A stretch of 45,397 nt of DNA from Candidatus Rokubacteria bacterium 13_1_40CM_68_15 (GCA_001917585.1 MNEG01000169.1:1-45397); one strand, 5' to 3'. Counted from the first letter of the stretch, positions 16,625-24,893 are shown. Translations and numbers: made by a program. The notes: a model not told the origin generated them from the sequence alone.

Positions 16625-16972
16625 ATGAACGCTGCCCACGCTGCCGACCTTGCGTACGCCGCGTCGGCTCCCCCCGGCGCCGGTGGATCGAGCGCCTTGG
16701 TGACCCAGGTCCTGTTCTTCGCCGCGATCTTCGCGATCTTCTATTTCCTGCTCATCCGGCCTCAGCAGAAGCAGAAGCGTGACCGCGAGCAGATGCTGTC
16801 GGCGCTCAAGAAGGGCGACCGCATCGTGACCACCGGCGGGCTGCACGGGACGGTGACCGGGTTGAACGAGCACACCGTGACGGTGCGGGTCGCCGACCAG
16901 GTGAAGCTCGAGTTCGACCGGAGCGCGGTGGGGAGGATCATGGTGGAAAGCACGGCCGAGAAAGATGCCTAG
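16625..16972 (+). CDS. yajC: Preprotein translocase subunit YajC
   Basis: 115 aa. One membrane helix (VTQVLFFAAIFAIFYFLLI) is followed directly by the family signature RPQQKQKRDREQML and the SH3-like cytosolic part KKGDRIVTTGGLHGTVTGL. YajC associates with SecDF in the inner membrane. The 23-residue Ala/Gly-rich N-terminus before the helix is longer than usual. The last codons overlap the secD start by 8 nt. Confidence 0.95.
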   Translation: MNAAHAADLAYAASAPPGAGGSSALVTQVLFFAAIFAIFYFLLIRPQQKQKRDREQMLSALKKGDRIVTTGGLHGTVTGLNEHTVTVRVADQVKLEFDRSAVGRIMVESTAEKDA

Positions 16973-18521
16973 ACGGATCTGGGTCCGGATCGCGATCGTT
17001 TCCGTGGTCGTCCTCGGGTCGCTCTGGTACCTCTATCCGCCGAAGAAGGCGATCAATCTCGGCCTGGACCTTCAGGGAGGCATCCATCTGGTCCTCGGCG
17101 TCGAGACGGACAAGGCCGTCGCCAGCCAGACCGACCGGGCCGCCGAGGATCTGAAGGCGGCTCTCGAGCGCAAGGGCATCGGCGTCACCCGGATCGCCCG
17201 TGAGGGCAGCTCCACGATCACGGTCCAGCTCGCTTCCCCCCAGAACTGGAACGACGCGCTGACCGTGACCAACGAGCTGGGACGGTTCCAGCGCACCGAC
17301 GAGAACCCGGCCGCCGGCAGCTTCAAGCTCGTGCTCACCGATGCCGAGATCAAGCGGCTGTCCGATCTCGCCGTGCGCCAGGGCGTCGAGACGATCCGGA
17401 ATCGGGTGGACCAGTTCGGGGTGGCCGAGCCGACCATCACGCGTCAGGGCCAGGACCGCATCCTCATCCAGCTCCCCGGTGTGCAGGATCCCGAGCGGGC
17501 CAAGGCCCTCATCGGCAAGACGGCGCTCCTCGAGTTCAAGCTCCTCGATGAACGGACGTCCGTGGAGGACGCCCAGACCGGACGGCTGCCCGAGGGCTCG
17601 GAGCTGCTCTATCAGCGGCGGGTCGACAAGCAGACGAAGACCGAGCGCAAGGTTCCCTACGTCGTCCAGAAGCGCACGCTGCTGACGGGCGCCGAGCTCA
17701 ACAGCGCCGAGGTGCAGGCCGACCCCAACTCGCCGGGGAACTGGCAGGTCGCCATCGAGTTCAACCCGGTGGGCACGCGGATCTTCGGCGAGATCACCGA
17801 GCAGAACGTCGGCAAGCATCTCGCCATCATCCTCGACGGCAACGTGTATTCGGCGCCGCGCATCAACGAGCGCATTCCCGGCGGCCGTGCCGTCATCACT
17901 GGCCAGTTCGCGATCGAGGAAGCGCGCGACCTCGCCATCGTGCTGCGCGCGGGCGCCCTGCCGGCCCCGGTCGTGGTCCTGGAGGAGCGCACGGTGGGCC
18001 CGTCGCTGGGCGCCGACTCGATCCGCCAGGGCCTCATCGCCATCACGGCCTCGGCCGCGGTCGTCTTCGTGTTCATGCTCTTCTACTACCGGCTGTCAGG
18101 GCTCATCGCCGACGTCGCGCTCGGCCTGAACCTCCTGATCCTCTTCGCGTGCATGGCGGCGTTCGGCGCCACGCTCACGCTGCCCGGCCTGGCCGGCATC
18201 GCGCTCACGGTAGGCATGGCCGTCGACACGAACATCCTCATCTTCGAACGCATCCGGGAGGAGCTCAAGCTGGGCAAGACGCCGCGCTCGGCCATCGAGG
18301 CAGGCTTCACGCGCGCGCTGCGCACGATCATCGACACGCACCTGACCGTCATGGTGACGGCCGCCATCCTCTACAATTTCGGCACCGGCTCGGTGAAGGG
18401 CTTCGCGGTCTCCCTGTTCGTGGGGCTGGCCGCCAGCCTCTTCACGGCATACTTCTTCACGCGCTTGTTGTTCGATCTCGTGTTCGTGCGCCGTCGGACG
18501 CTGCAGGCGATCAGCATATGA
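16965..18521 (+). CDS. secD: Protein translocase subunit SecD
   Basis: 518 aa. After one N-terminal helix (IRIAIVSVVVLGSLWYLY) come the conserved NLGLDLQGGIHLVLGVETD, the periplasmic P1 domain (GVETIRNRVDQFGVAEPTI, RILIQLPGVQDPERAKALIG), and five C-terminal membrane helices including ADVALGLNLLILFACMAAFG and VGMAVDTNILIFERIREEL. SecD with SecF uses the proton gradient to pull exported chains through SecYEG. The stop overlaps the secF start as ATGA. Confidence 0.97.
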   Translation: MPRRIWVRIAIVSVVVLGSLWYLYPPKKAINLGLDLQGGIHLVLGVETDKAVASQTDRAAEDLKAALERKGIGVTRIAREGSSTITVQLASPQNWNDALTVTNELGRFQRTDENPAAGSFKLVLTDAEIKRLSDLAVRQGVETIRNRVDQFGVAEPTITRQGQDRILIQLPGVQDPERAKALIGKTALLEFKLLDERTSVEDAQTGRLPEGSELLYQRRVDKQTKTERKVPYVVQKRTLLTGAELNSAEVQADPNSPGNWQVAIEFNPVGTRIFGEITEQNVGKHLAIILDGNVYSAPRINERIPGGRAVITGQFAIEEARDLAIVLRAGALPAPVVVLEERTVGPSLGADSIRQGLIAITASAAVVFVFMLFYYRLSGLIADVALGLNLLILFACMAAFGATLTLPGLAGIALTVGMAVDTNILIFERIREELKLGKTPRSAIEAGFTRALRTIIDTHLTVMVTAAILYNFGTGSVKGFAVSLFVGLAASLFTAYFFTRLLFDLVFVRRRTLQAISI

Positions 18522-19459
18522 TCGAGCTCTTTCCGAACCCGAACTACGACTTCATCGGCAAGCGGAAGTGGGCCTACATCGTCTCGATCGCCATCACGCT
18601 CATCGGTATGGCGTCGATCGTCGCCCACGGCGGGCTGCGTTACGACATCGACTTCACGGGCGGCACGCTGGCTCAGGTGCGCTTCGAGCGCGCGCCGTCA
18701 GTGGCGCAGATCCGGACGGCACTGGCCAAGGTGGGCCTGGGTGACGCGGTCATCCAGCGCTTCGGCGATCCCAACGAATATCTGATTCGCGTGGGCCTGA
18801 CGTCGACCACTCCCGAAGAAGTCGGCCGGCGCCTGCAATCGGCGCTGGCGGCAGACCAGGGGCTCGGGAAGTTCGAGATCCGGCGCGTGGAATTCGTCGG
18901 CCCCCAGGTCGGTCGCGACCTGCAGCTGCAAGCGATCTATGCCGTTCTGGCCGGCCTCGTCGGCATCATGCTCTACATCGCGATGCGCTTCGACCTCAAG
19001 GGCGGTGTGGCGGCCGTGGTCGCGGTCTTTCACGACGTGCTCGTGTGCCTGGGCGCTCTTTCCATGACGAACCGTGAGTTCTCCTTGCCCGTGCTGGCTG
19101 CGCTCCTGACCATCATCGGATACTCGGTGAACGATACGATCGTCGCCTACGACCGCCTTCGGGAGAATCGCGGGAAGGTCGCGCTGCAGAAGGGCATGAC
19201 CTTTGCCCAGCAGATGAACCTCGCCGTCAACCAGACTCTGTCCCGGACGATCCTGACAGCGCTGACCGTCTTCTTCTCCGCGGCCGTCCTGCTCTTCTTC
19301 GGGGGCAAAACGCTCGAGGACTTCGCCTTCGTGCTGTTCATCGGGGTCATCACGGGGACGTATTCGACCACGTACGTGGCGGCCGCCATCGTCGTGGACT
19401 GGACGCAGTACGTCGAGGGCCGGGTCCGCCGGGCAAAAAAAGCTGTAGCAAAAGCCTGA
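18518..19459 (+). CDS. secF: Protein translocase subunit SecF
   Basis: 313 aa from ATG 18518, overlapping the secD stop. Typical features: FPNPNYDFIGKRKWAYIVS, the first periplasmic signature RYDIDFTGGTLAQVRF, FVGPQVGRDLQLQAIYAVLA, and the membrane motif GYSVNDTIVAYDRLRENRGK. It ends in a Lys/Ala tail (RRAKKAVAKA). Works as the partner of SecD. Confidence 0.97.
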   Translation: MIELFPNPNYDFIGKRKWAYIVSIAITLIGMASIVAHGGLRYDIDFTGGTLAQVRFERAPSVAQIRTALAKVGLGDAVIQRFGDPNEYLIRVGLTSTTPEEVGRRLQSALAADQGLGKFEIRRVEFVGPQVGRDLQLQAIYAVLAGLVGIMLYIAMRFDLKGGVAAVVAVFHDVLVCLGALSMTNREFSLPVLAALLTIIGYSVNDTIVAYDRLRENRGKVALQKGMTFAQQMNLAVNQTLSRTILTALTVFFSAAVLLFFGGKTLEDFAFVLFIGVITGTYSTTYVAAAIVVDWTQYVEGRVRRAKKAVAKA

Positions 19460-19474
19460 TCGCCCCTGTAAAAT
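19446..19474 (+). promoter_or_regulatory. Possible promoter for relA
   Basis: A good -10 box TAAAAT (19469-19474) lies 17 nt after a weak -35 TAGCAA (19446-19451), at the end of secF. Predicted transcripts would start about 20 nt before TTG 19503. An imperfect pair CCCCTG (19463-19468) and CAGGGG (19487-19492) overlaps it; the second half also serves as a Shine-Dalgarno 10 nt before the TTG. Confidence 0.35.
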
Positions 19475-19502
19475 CACGTGTTTAACCAGGGGTATCAAGG
19501 CC

Positions 19503-21647
19503 TTGACCGAGCTCCAGACACTGATCGAGGAGATTCCCAAGTATCAGCCAGGCGCTGATCTTGACGTCCTGACGCGCGCTTACCGCTTCTCGGAGGCGTC
19601 GCACCAGGGACAGCAACGCGCCTCCGGTGAGCCGTATCTGAGCCATCCCCTCGCGGTCGCACACCTCCTCGTCGACTTCAAGATGGACGTGACGACCGTC
19701 ACCGCCGGCCTCCTCCACGACGTCCTCGAAGACACCGGCGCCACCAAGGACGAGCTGGAGCGCGAGTTCGGCCAGGAGATCGCCAACCTGGTGGACGGCG
19801 TCAGCAAGATCGGCAAGCTGGCCTTCTCCTCGCGCGAGGAGCGGCAGGCCGAGAACTTCCGCAAGATGCTGGTGGCGATGGCGCGCGACCTGCGCGTTCT
19901 CATGATCAAGCTCGCCGACCGGCTCCACAACATGCGGACACTGGATTACCTGCCGCCCGAGAAGGCCCGCAAGATCGGCCAGGAGACGCTCGACATCTAC
20001 GCGCCGCTGGCCCACCGGCTCGGCATGGCCAAGGTCAAAGCCGAGCTGGAAGACCTCGCCCTGCGCACGCTCCATCCCGAGGCCTACGTGGACCTCCAGC
20101 GGCGTGTGGCCAAGCGGCGCCTCGAACGCGAGGCCGAGATCAATCAGGTCATCGCCATTCTCGAGCGCAAGCTGACCGAGGTCGGCATCGAGGCCCAGAT
20201 CCGTGGTCGGCCCAAACACTTCTTCTCGATCTGGAAGAAGATGCATGACCAGGGCCGGGAGTTCGACGAGATCTACGACCTGACGGCCGTGCGCGTGATC
20301 ACCAGCTCCGTGCGCGACTGCTACGGCACCCTCGGCATCATCCACTCGCTGTGGAAACCGGTCCCCGGTCGCTTCAAGGACTTCATCGCGATGCCGAAGG
20401 TCAACATGTACCAGTCACTCCACACGACGGTCATCGGCCCCAAGGGCGATCCGGTCGAGATCCAGATCCGCACCTGGGAGATGCACAAGATCGCCGAAGA
20501 GGGTATCGCGGCCCACTGGCTGTACAAGGAAAAGAAGGCAGGGAAGGACAAGCTCGACGAGTCGCTCGTCTGGCTGCGGCAGCTCATCGAGACGCAGCAG
20601 GACATGAAGGACCCGCGGGAATTCATGGATACCGTCCGGGTCGACCTCTTCCCCGACGAGGTCTACGTCTTCACGCCGAAGGGCGACGTCAAGGCGCTGC
20701 CGGAGAGCGCCACGCCCATCGACTTCGCTTTCGCGGTCCACACCAAGGTCGGCGAACACTGCGTGGGCGCCAAGGTCAACGGCAAGCTCGTGCCGCTGCG
20801 TACGAGGCTGCGCCAGGGCGACATCGTCGAGATCGTGACGTCGCCCAACGCCCATCCCACCCGCGACTGGCTGCAGATCGTCAAGTCGACGCGGGCCCGG
20901 TCGAAGATCAATCAGTGGCTGAAGGTCGAGGAGCGCGCCCGATCCATCGAGCTGGGGCGGGAGCTCTTCGAGCGCGAGGCCAAGAAGTACCGCCTCAACG
21001 CCAACGCGATCCTGGGCGGCGACGACGCGCGCAAGGTGGCCGCCGAGCTGGGCTTCCCCGGGGTCGACGATCTGCTGGCCGCGATCGGCTACGGCAAGAG
21101 CTCCGTGCACCAGATCCTCAACAAGCTCGCGCCGACCGCCATCCTCGAACCGCCCGAGAAGGCGCGGACTGCCACCAGCAAAGCCAAGGCCGAACAGGGT
21201 GTCCGCATCCGCGGCGTGGACGATCTGCTGGTTCGCTTCGCCAAGTGTTGTAACCCGCTTCCCGGTGATCAGATCGTCGGCTTCATTACCCGCGGGCGCG
21301 GGCTCACGGTTCACACTCGCGACTGCCTGACCGTGGCCAAGAGCGTGCTCGATCGCGAGCGGCTGATCAACGTCGAGTGGGACGTGGAGGAGGAGACCTC
21401 GACCCGTCCCGTCCGTATCGCCGTGTACATCGGGCGCGATCGTCCCGGGCTGCTATCCGAGATCACCGGCGCCATCTCCTCTCAGAACGGGAACATCACC
21501 AAGGCCGAAGTGACGGTCACCGACGACCGCCGGGGTATCAACAACTTCGTCGTCGAGGTGGCGGATCTGGAGCAGCTTCAAGGAATCATGACGGCGATCA
21601 GGGAAGTTCCCGACGTTATCAACGTCGAACGCGTCCGCGGGCTCTAA
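19503..21647 (+). CDS. rel: Bifunctional (p)ppGpp synthetase/hydrolase (RelA/SpoT, Rsh)
   Basis: 714 aa from TTG 19503. Domains: HD hydrolase (about 25-180; H48, H72-D73, E76-D77 in LLHDVLEDT; LADRLHNMRTL); synthetase (about 230-350; RGRPKHFFSIWKKM, IYDLTAVRVI, RFKDFIAMPKVNMYQSLHTT); TGS (about 395-455); a helical region; a Cys-containing domain (VRFAKCCNPLPGDQIVGFIT); and C-terminal ACT (about 640-714). All HD metal ligands are kept and the RxKD motif (R290-D293) is the form seen in bifunctional enzymes, so both synthesis and hydrolysis of (p)ppGpp are expected. It is the only Rsh in the window. Confidence 0.96.
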   Translation: MTELQTLIEEIPKYQPGADLDVLTRAYRFSEASHQGQQRASGEPYLSHPLAVAHLLVDFKMDVTTVTAGLLHDVLEDTGATKDELEREFGQEIANLVDGVSKIGKLAFSSREERQAENFRKMLVAMARDLRVLMIKLADRLHNMRTLDYLPPEKARKIGQETLDIYAPLAHRLGMAKVKAELEDLALRTLHPEAYVDLQRRVAKRRLEREAEINQVIAILERKLTEVGIEAQIRGRPKHFFSIWKKMHDQGREFDEIYDLTAVRVITSSVRDCYGTLGIIHSLWKPVPGRFKDFIAMPKVNMYQSLHTTVIGPKGDPVEIQIRTWEMHKIAEEGIAAHWLYKEKKAGKDKLDESLVWLRQLIETQQDMKDPREFMDTVRVDLFPDEVYVFTPKGDVKALPESATPIDFAFAVHTKVGEHCVGAKVNGKLVPLRTRLRQGDIVEIVTSPNAHPTRDWLQIVKSTRARSKINQWLKVEERARSIELGRELFEREAKKYRLNANAILGGDDARKVAAELGFPGVDDLLAAIGYGKSSVHQILNKLAPTAILEPPEKARTATSKAKAEQGVRIRGVDDLLVRFAKCCNPLPGDQIVGFITRGRGLTVHTRDCLTVAKSVLDRERLINVEWDVEEETSTRPVRIAVYIGRDRPGLLSEITGAISSQNGNITKAEVTVTDDRRGINNFVVEVADLEQLQGIMTAIREVPDVINVERVRGL

Positions 21648-21818
21648 GCAGCGCCGATTGGTTTCGCCTGCCGCTCAGGCCATGTCACCGCCCACCTCGC
21701 GGCGCTCGTGGTTGCGCCCCGTCGCCCGCCGCTCGACTCACACTCCGGGGTCTCGTCAGGCTCGCCCCTCGGCGTTGCTGAAAACAGTCCCGCCGGACGG
21801 CGGGCGCGGGCGACGGTG

Positions 21819-22193
21819 ATGACGCGCCGGCAGTTCGAGGCGCTGGTGGAGAAGGCCCTGCGGAAGCTGCCCAGGCAGTTCAAGGAGAAGCTCGCCAACG
21901 TCGCCGTGGTCGTCGAGGACTGGGCCGACGACGCTACCCTGGCCGAGATGGAGATCGAGCCTCCCGACACTCTGTACGGGCTGTACCGTGGCGTGGACAT
22001 CACCCGGCGAGATTCGACGTACGGCAACGTCCTGCCCGACACCATCACGATCTACCAGGGCCCGATCGAGGAGGACTGTGCCGACGAGGCGGACATGGCG
22101 CAGCTCGTGCGCGAAACGGTGATCCACGAGATCGGCCATTATTTCGGCCTCGACGACGACACCATGCACCGCATCGAGGAGGACGAGGGCTAG
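21819..22193 (+). CDS. Minimal zincin metallopeptidase (PF06262 family)
   Basis: 124 aa. The family pattern is clear: FEALVEKALRKLPRQFKEKL, NVAVVVEDW, LYGLYRGVDITRR, DTITIYQGPIE, and the zinc motif RETVIHEIGHYFGLDDDTM (HExxHxxG). These small cytoplasmic zincins are widespread and largely uncharacterised; some may be peptidases for short substrates. ATG 21819 is chosen because the conserved part starts immediately; GTG 21816 is one codon upstream. The gap back to relA (170 bp) carries a short hairpin CCCGCC/GGCGGG near 21789-21804 without a T tract. Confidence 0.85.
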   Translation: MTRRQFEALVEKALRKLPRQFKEKLANVAVVVEDWADDATLAEMEIEPPDTLYGLYRGVDITRRDSTYGNVLPDTITIYQGPIEEDCADEADMAQLVRETVIHEIGHYFGLDDDTMHRIEEDEG

Positions 22194-22272
22194 GCCCGGC
22201 ATACGGTCGGGGGACTTGCCGGCGCCTGTAGGCTGGGGGGTGAAGGCCTACTTCCGAGACGAGGTGTTGCCC

Positions 22273-22644
22273 ATGCCCCAGGGTTCGACTACCTTCCATG
22301 AGTCCGAAGAGCACCTGAAACCGTCCACCCGCGACATGCATCGAGCCCTCGTGAGCCTCATGGAGGAACTGGAGGCGGTGGACTGGTACCAGCAGCGAAT
22401 GGACGCCACCGAGAACGACGACCTTCGGTCCATCCTGCGCCACAACCGGGACGAGGAGCAGGAGCATGCCGCCATGGTCCTCGAGTGGATCCGCCGGCAC
22501 GATGCGGGATGGGAACGACAACTGCGCGACTACCTCTTCAAGGAAGGCTCCATCGTGGCGCGCGAAGGCGCCGCGGAGCAGGGTAATGGCAGCGGCGAGC
22601 GGGTCAACGGCGCGAGCATTGGCTCGCTGAGGGCACGGCGATGA
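22273..22644 (+). CDS. encFtn: Encapsulated ferritin-like protein EncFtn (encapsulin cargo)
   Basis: 123 aa. It follows the Rhodospirillum rubrum EncFtn pattern closely: HRALVSLMEELEAVDWYQQR and HNRDEEQEHAAMVLEWI. With ATG 22273 as start, the ferroxidase ligands of that family fall at E32, E62 and H65, the same numbering. An AGGT Shine-Dalgarno lies 8-9 nt upstream. EncFtn forms an annular decamer that oxidises Fe(II) but cannot store iron without its shell. The tail GASIGSLRARR resembles the encapsulin targeting peptide (consensus around GSLR) and is extended by an extra ARR. The stop overlaps the encapsulin start (ATGA). Confidence 0.93.
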   Translation: MPQGSTTFHESEEHLKPSTRDMHRALVSLMEELEAVDWYQQRMDATENDDLRSILRHNRDEEQEHAAMVLEWIRRHDAGWERQLRDYLFKEGSIVAREGAAEQGNGSGERVNGASIGSLRARR

Positions 22645-23447
22645 TGGACAACCTCCGGCGCGACGCAGCTCCCCTGACCGAACGGACCTGGAAGGCGCTC
22701 GACGAGGCGGTGGCCCAGGCCGCCCGCCATGTCATGGCCGGCCGACGCGTGGCCACGTTCGATGGTCCGCGTGGCTGGGATCACGCCGCCACACGTCTGG
22801 GCACCATGAAGCCATGCGCGACGCGCGAGGGTAAGGCCACCGTCTGCGTGGCCGAGATGGCGTTGCTGGCGGAAGTCCGCACCGAGTTCACGCTGTCGTG
22901 GACGATGCTCGAGCTGTTCGACCGCGGCGCGCCCGCGCTCGATACGGGCTCGGCCGAGAACGCCGCGCGGGAAGTAGCGCTGGCGGAGGATCGGATCGTC
23001 TTCTACGGGGAGCCGGTGGGTCACGGCTTCCTGGTCTCAAAAGAGTCACCCACGGTGACCGTGCAGGACTGGGCGAAGCCAGGCCAGGCGCTGACCGACG
23101 TCCTGCATGCCGTGGAGCGGCTCGATTCGCAGGGCATCGGCGGCCCCTACGAGCTCGTGCTCGCACCGGGACGCTATTACACGTTCCTTCAGGGCACCGA
23201 GGGCGAGGGCGGCTATCCCACGTCTCGCCATCTCCGCGAGGTGGTCGCCGGCGTCCACCGCTCGAGCGTGATCCGCGATGCCGGCGCCGTCTTTTCGACA
23301 CGCGGGGATGACTTCGTCATCACGGTCGGTGGTGACCTCTCCGTCGGCTATCGCGGTCACGATACCGGGGGCGTCCACCTGTTCTGCATCGAAACGATCG
23401 CTCCTCAGCTCGTGACGCCCGAGGCGGTCTGCCTGCTTCGACCGTAG
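22641..23447 (+). CDS. enc: Family 1 encapsulin shell protein
   Basis: 268 aa. The HK97-like encapsulin markers are MMDNLRRDAAPLTERTWKAL at the N-terminus (the cargo-binding helix), then GWDHAATRLGTM, LVEVRTEF-like LLAEVRTEFTLSW, ALDTGSAENAAREVALAEDR, IGGPYELVLAPGRYY and FVITVGGDLSVGYRGHD. Shells self-assemble into icosahedral compartments around cargo bearing the C-terminal peptide, here the upstream EncFtn, and mineralise iron. Translational overlap with EncFtn suggests a coordinated cargo-to-shell ratio. Confidence 0.95.
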   Translation: MMDNLRRDAAPLTERTWKALDEAVAQAARHVMAGRRVATFDGPRGWDHAATRLGTMKPCATREGKATVCVAEMALLAEVRTEFTLSWTMLELFDRGAPALDTGSAENAAREVALAEDRIVFYGEPVGHGFLVSKESPTVTVQDWAKPGQALTDVLHAVERLDSQGIGGPYELVLAPGRYYTFLQGTEGEGGYPTSRHLREVVAGVHRSSVIRDAGAVFSTRGDDFVITVGGDLSVGYRGHDTGGVHLFCIETIAPQLVTPEAVCLLRP

Positions 23448-23566
23448 GGCCTGAATTCGCGCCGGGACGCTGACTCACGCGGCTGTCTGCGTGCCATCAG
23501 GGCTACTTCGCCTACCTGTCAGGTCACAGATCCTCGGAGTTCTAGACCTCAGGAATAACTTTCATC

Positions 23567-23613
23567 TTGACAAGGAGTTTCAGTAGTTCGTAAGGTTTCA
23601 GCGGATGCTGAAA
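23567..23613 (+). promoter_or_regulatory. Promoter and inverted repeat before the AbiEi-like gene
   Basis: A consensus -35 TTGACA (23567-23572), 18-nt spacer and TAAGGT (23591-23596) are followed at once by a 7-bp inverted repeat, TTTCAGC/GCTGAAA with a 4-nt centre (23596-23613). A repeat overlapping the transcription start is a typical place for an autorepressor. The rest of the 185-bp gap shows nothing else clear. Confidence 0.5.
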
Positions 23614-23632
23614 GAGGCGGGGCAAACGAAAC

Positions 23633-24682
23633 ATGCTCAAATCCGCGGAAATCAGGCGACAGGCTGTGCAGCGCCTCCGAGAGTTGTTTCCTCGGGCAAA
23701 GGCCTGGGAGGAGAGCCAGGACGTCGCCATTGGCGGCCAGACCGCGGATTTGATGGTGAAGTTCCGGCTTGGCGAGCAGGAGCACCTCTTGATCGCTGAA
23801 GTGTGCTCGCTCGGACAGCCCCGGCAAATACGCGCGGCCGTGACGCGCCTGGGGGAGATCCGGCGTGAGGTTCCCGCCGCCTATCCCCTCGCAGCAGCGG
23901 TCTACATCGCCCCGCAAAGCGCGCGAATCCTCAAGACCAACAACTTCGGTTACGTCGATCTATCCGGCAACTGCTACGTGGCGCTCGAGAACGTCCTGAT
24001 CGAGAAAGAGGGCAAGCGCAACGTCCGGCCGTCCACCCGGCCGCTGCGCTCGCTGTTTGCGCCTCGGGCGACCCGCGTCGTGCGCGCGCTGCTGAGCGAG
24101 CCGGCGCGCTCGTGGCGGCTGGAAGAGTTGGCGCGGGCCGCGCTGGTGAGCCTTGGCCACGCCCACAACGTCATCAAGCGCCTCGAGGAGCTGGCGTGGG
24201 CGGAGCGGGATGACCATCAACGCCTTCGCCTCACCAAGCCGGCCGATCTGCTCGAGGCGTGGGCCGAGTCCTACACCTACCGCGAGAACGAGATCCACTC
24301 GTACTTCGCGCCGGAGCGAATCAGCCGCAAGTTCATGGGTGAGGTGGCGCGGGCCGCCGACGCTGCGGGCCGGCGTTACGCCTTCACGCTCAACGCAGGG
24401 GCATTACTCGTCGCGAGTCACCTGCGCCTGCCGAACGTGCATTGCTACCTCGAGGGCGATCCGGAAGAGGTGGCGAGCGGGCTCGGTGCGCGCGCGGCGA
24501 CTGAAGCCGAGGGCACTCTTCATCTCCTGACGCCCTACGACTCCGGCGTGTTTTCCGGCGTGCTCGAAAAGGGCGGCCTCAAGGTCACCTCGCTGCCTCA
24601 GCTCTACGCGGATCTGCTTCATTACGAGCGCAAGGGCCCAGAGCAGGCGGAACATCTCCGCCGTGAGGCGATGGGGTTCTGA
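23633..24682 (+). CDS. AbiEi-type regulator (PF09952-like), orphan
   Basis: 349 aa. The N-terminal third resembles a nuclease-fold domain (DLMVKFRLGEQEHLLIAEV, QPRQIRAAVTRL, AAAVYIAPQSARIL). It is followed by the characteristic NFGYVDLSGNCYVALENVLI, then a winged helix (SWRLEELARAALVSLGHAHNV in part) and a C-terminal domain with RRYAFTLNAGALLVASHLRL. This layout matches the AbiEi family of type IV toxin-antitoxin regulators, which repress their own promoter through inverted repeats. No AbiEii nucleotidyltransferase toxin gene lies nearby; what follows, 29 nt later, are two lysine-rich micro-ORFs. It may be a solitary regulator. Confidence 0.7.
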   Translation: MLKSAEIRRQAVQRLRELFPRAKAWEESQDVAIGGQTADLMVKFRLGEQEHLLIAEVCSLGQPRQIRAAVTRLGEIRREVPAAYPLAAAVYIAPQSARILKTNNFGYVDLSGNCYVALENVLIEKEGKRNVRPSTRPLRSLFAPRATRVVRALLSEPARSWRLEELARAALVSLGHAHNVIKRLEELAWAERDDHQRLRLTKPADLLEAWAESYTYRENEIHSYFAPERISRKFMGEVARAADAAGRRYAFTLNAGALLVASHLRLPNVHCYLEGDPEEVASGLGARAATEAEGTLHLLTPYDSGVFSGVLEKGGLKVTSLPQLYADLLHYERKGPEQAEHLRREAMGF

Positions 24683-24711
24683 CCATCGCTCGGAAGGGGG
24701 TGAGCGGATCC

Positions 24712-24747
24712 ATGAAGAAGAAGGCGGCCAAGAAAAAGAAGAAGTAG
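24712..24747 (+). CDS. Lysine-rich micropeptide 1 (MKKKAAKKKKK)
   Basis: An 11-codon ORF, ATG 24712 to TAG 24745-24747, encoding MKKKAAKKKKK. A strong Shine-Dalgarno AGGGGGTGA (24695-24703) sits exactly 8 nt upstream. An in-frame GTG at 24700 would add four residues but lies inside the Shine-Dalgarno. The ORF starts 29 nt after the AbiEi-like gene and is probably on the same transcript. A perfect palindrome GGGGTCGACCCC (24748-24759) follows the stop. No known family is recognised; the evidence for translation is the ribosome site and the duplicate downstream. Confidence 0.6.
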   Translation: MKKKAAKKKKK

Positions 24748-24805
24748 GGGGTCGACCCCGATGATGGAGCGGACGACGCGGAGTAGAGAGGAGGTGAGAG
24801 CGCAT

Positions 24806-24844
24806 ATGGCGAAGAAGAAGGCGGCAAAGAAGAAGAAGAAGTAG
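24806..24844 (+). CDS. Lysine-rich micropeptide 2 (MAKKKAAKKKKK)
   Basis: A 12-codon ORF, ATG 24806 to TAG 24842-24844, encoding MAKKKAAKKKKK. A perfect AGGAGGTGA (24789-24797), complementary to the 3' end of 16S rRNA, lies 8 nt upstream, the same spacing as in micropeptide 1. The ten residues KKKAAKKKKK are identical between the two although codons differ (GCC/GCA, AAA/AAG). An in-frame ATG at 24761 would give a 27-residue form, but lacks such a site. The strong hairpin at 24894-24922 ends the unit. Function unknown; a polybasic nucleic-acid-binding or ribosome-tunnel-interacting peptide is conceivable. Confidence 0.65.
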   Translation: MAKKKAAKKKKK

Positions 24845-24893
24845 GCCGTCGTTTCTGGGGTGGGGGGTGGCGGCCTCCCACCTTGCAACTGGT

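Noticed and set aside
21648-21818. Upstream extension of the zincin gene and hairpin near 21789
   Set aside because: The extension is low-complexity Pro/Ser/Gly, and the hairpin is short with no T tract.
24761-24844. Extended 27-codon form of micropeptide 2 from ATG 24761
   Set aside because: No ribosome site before 24761, whereas ATG 24806 has a perfect one; the extension has no match in micropeptide 1.
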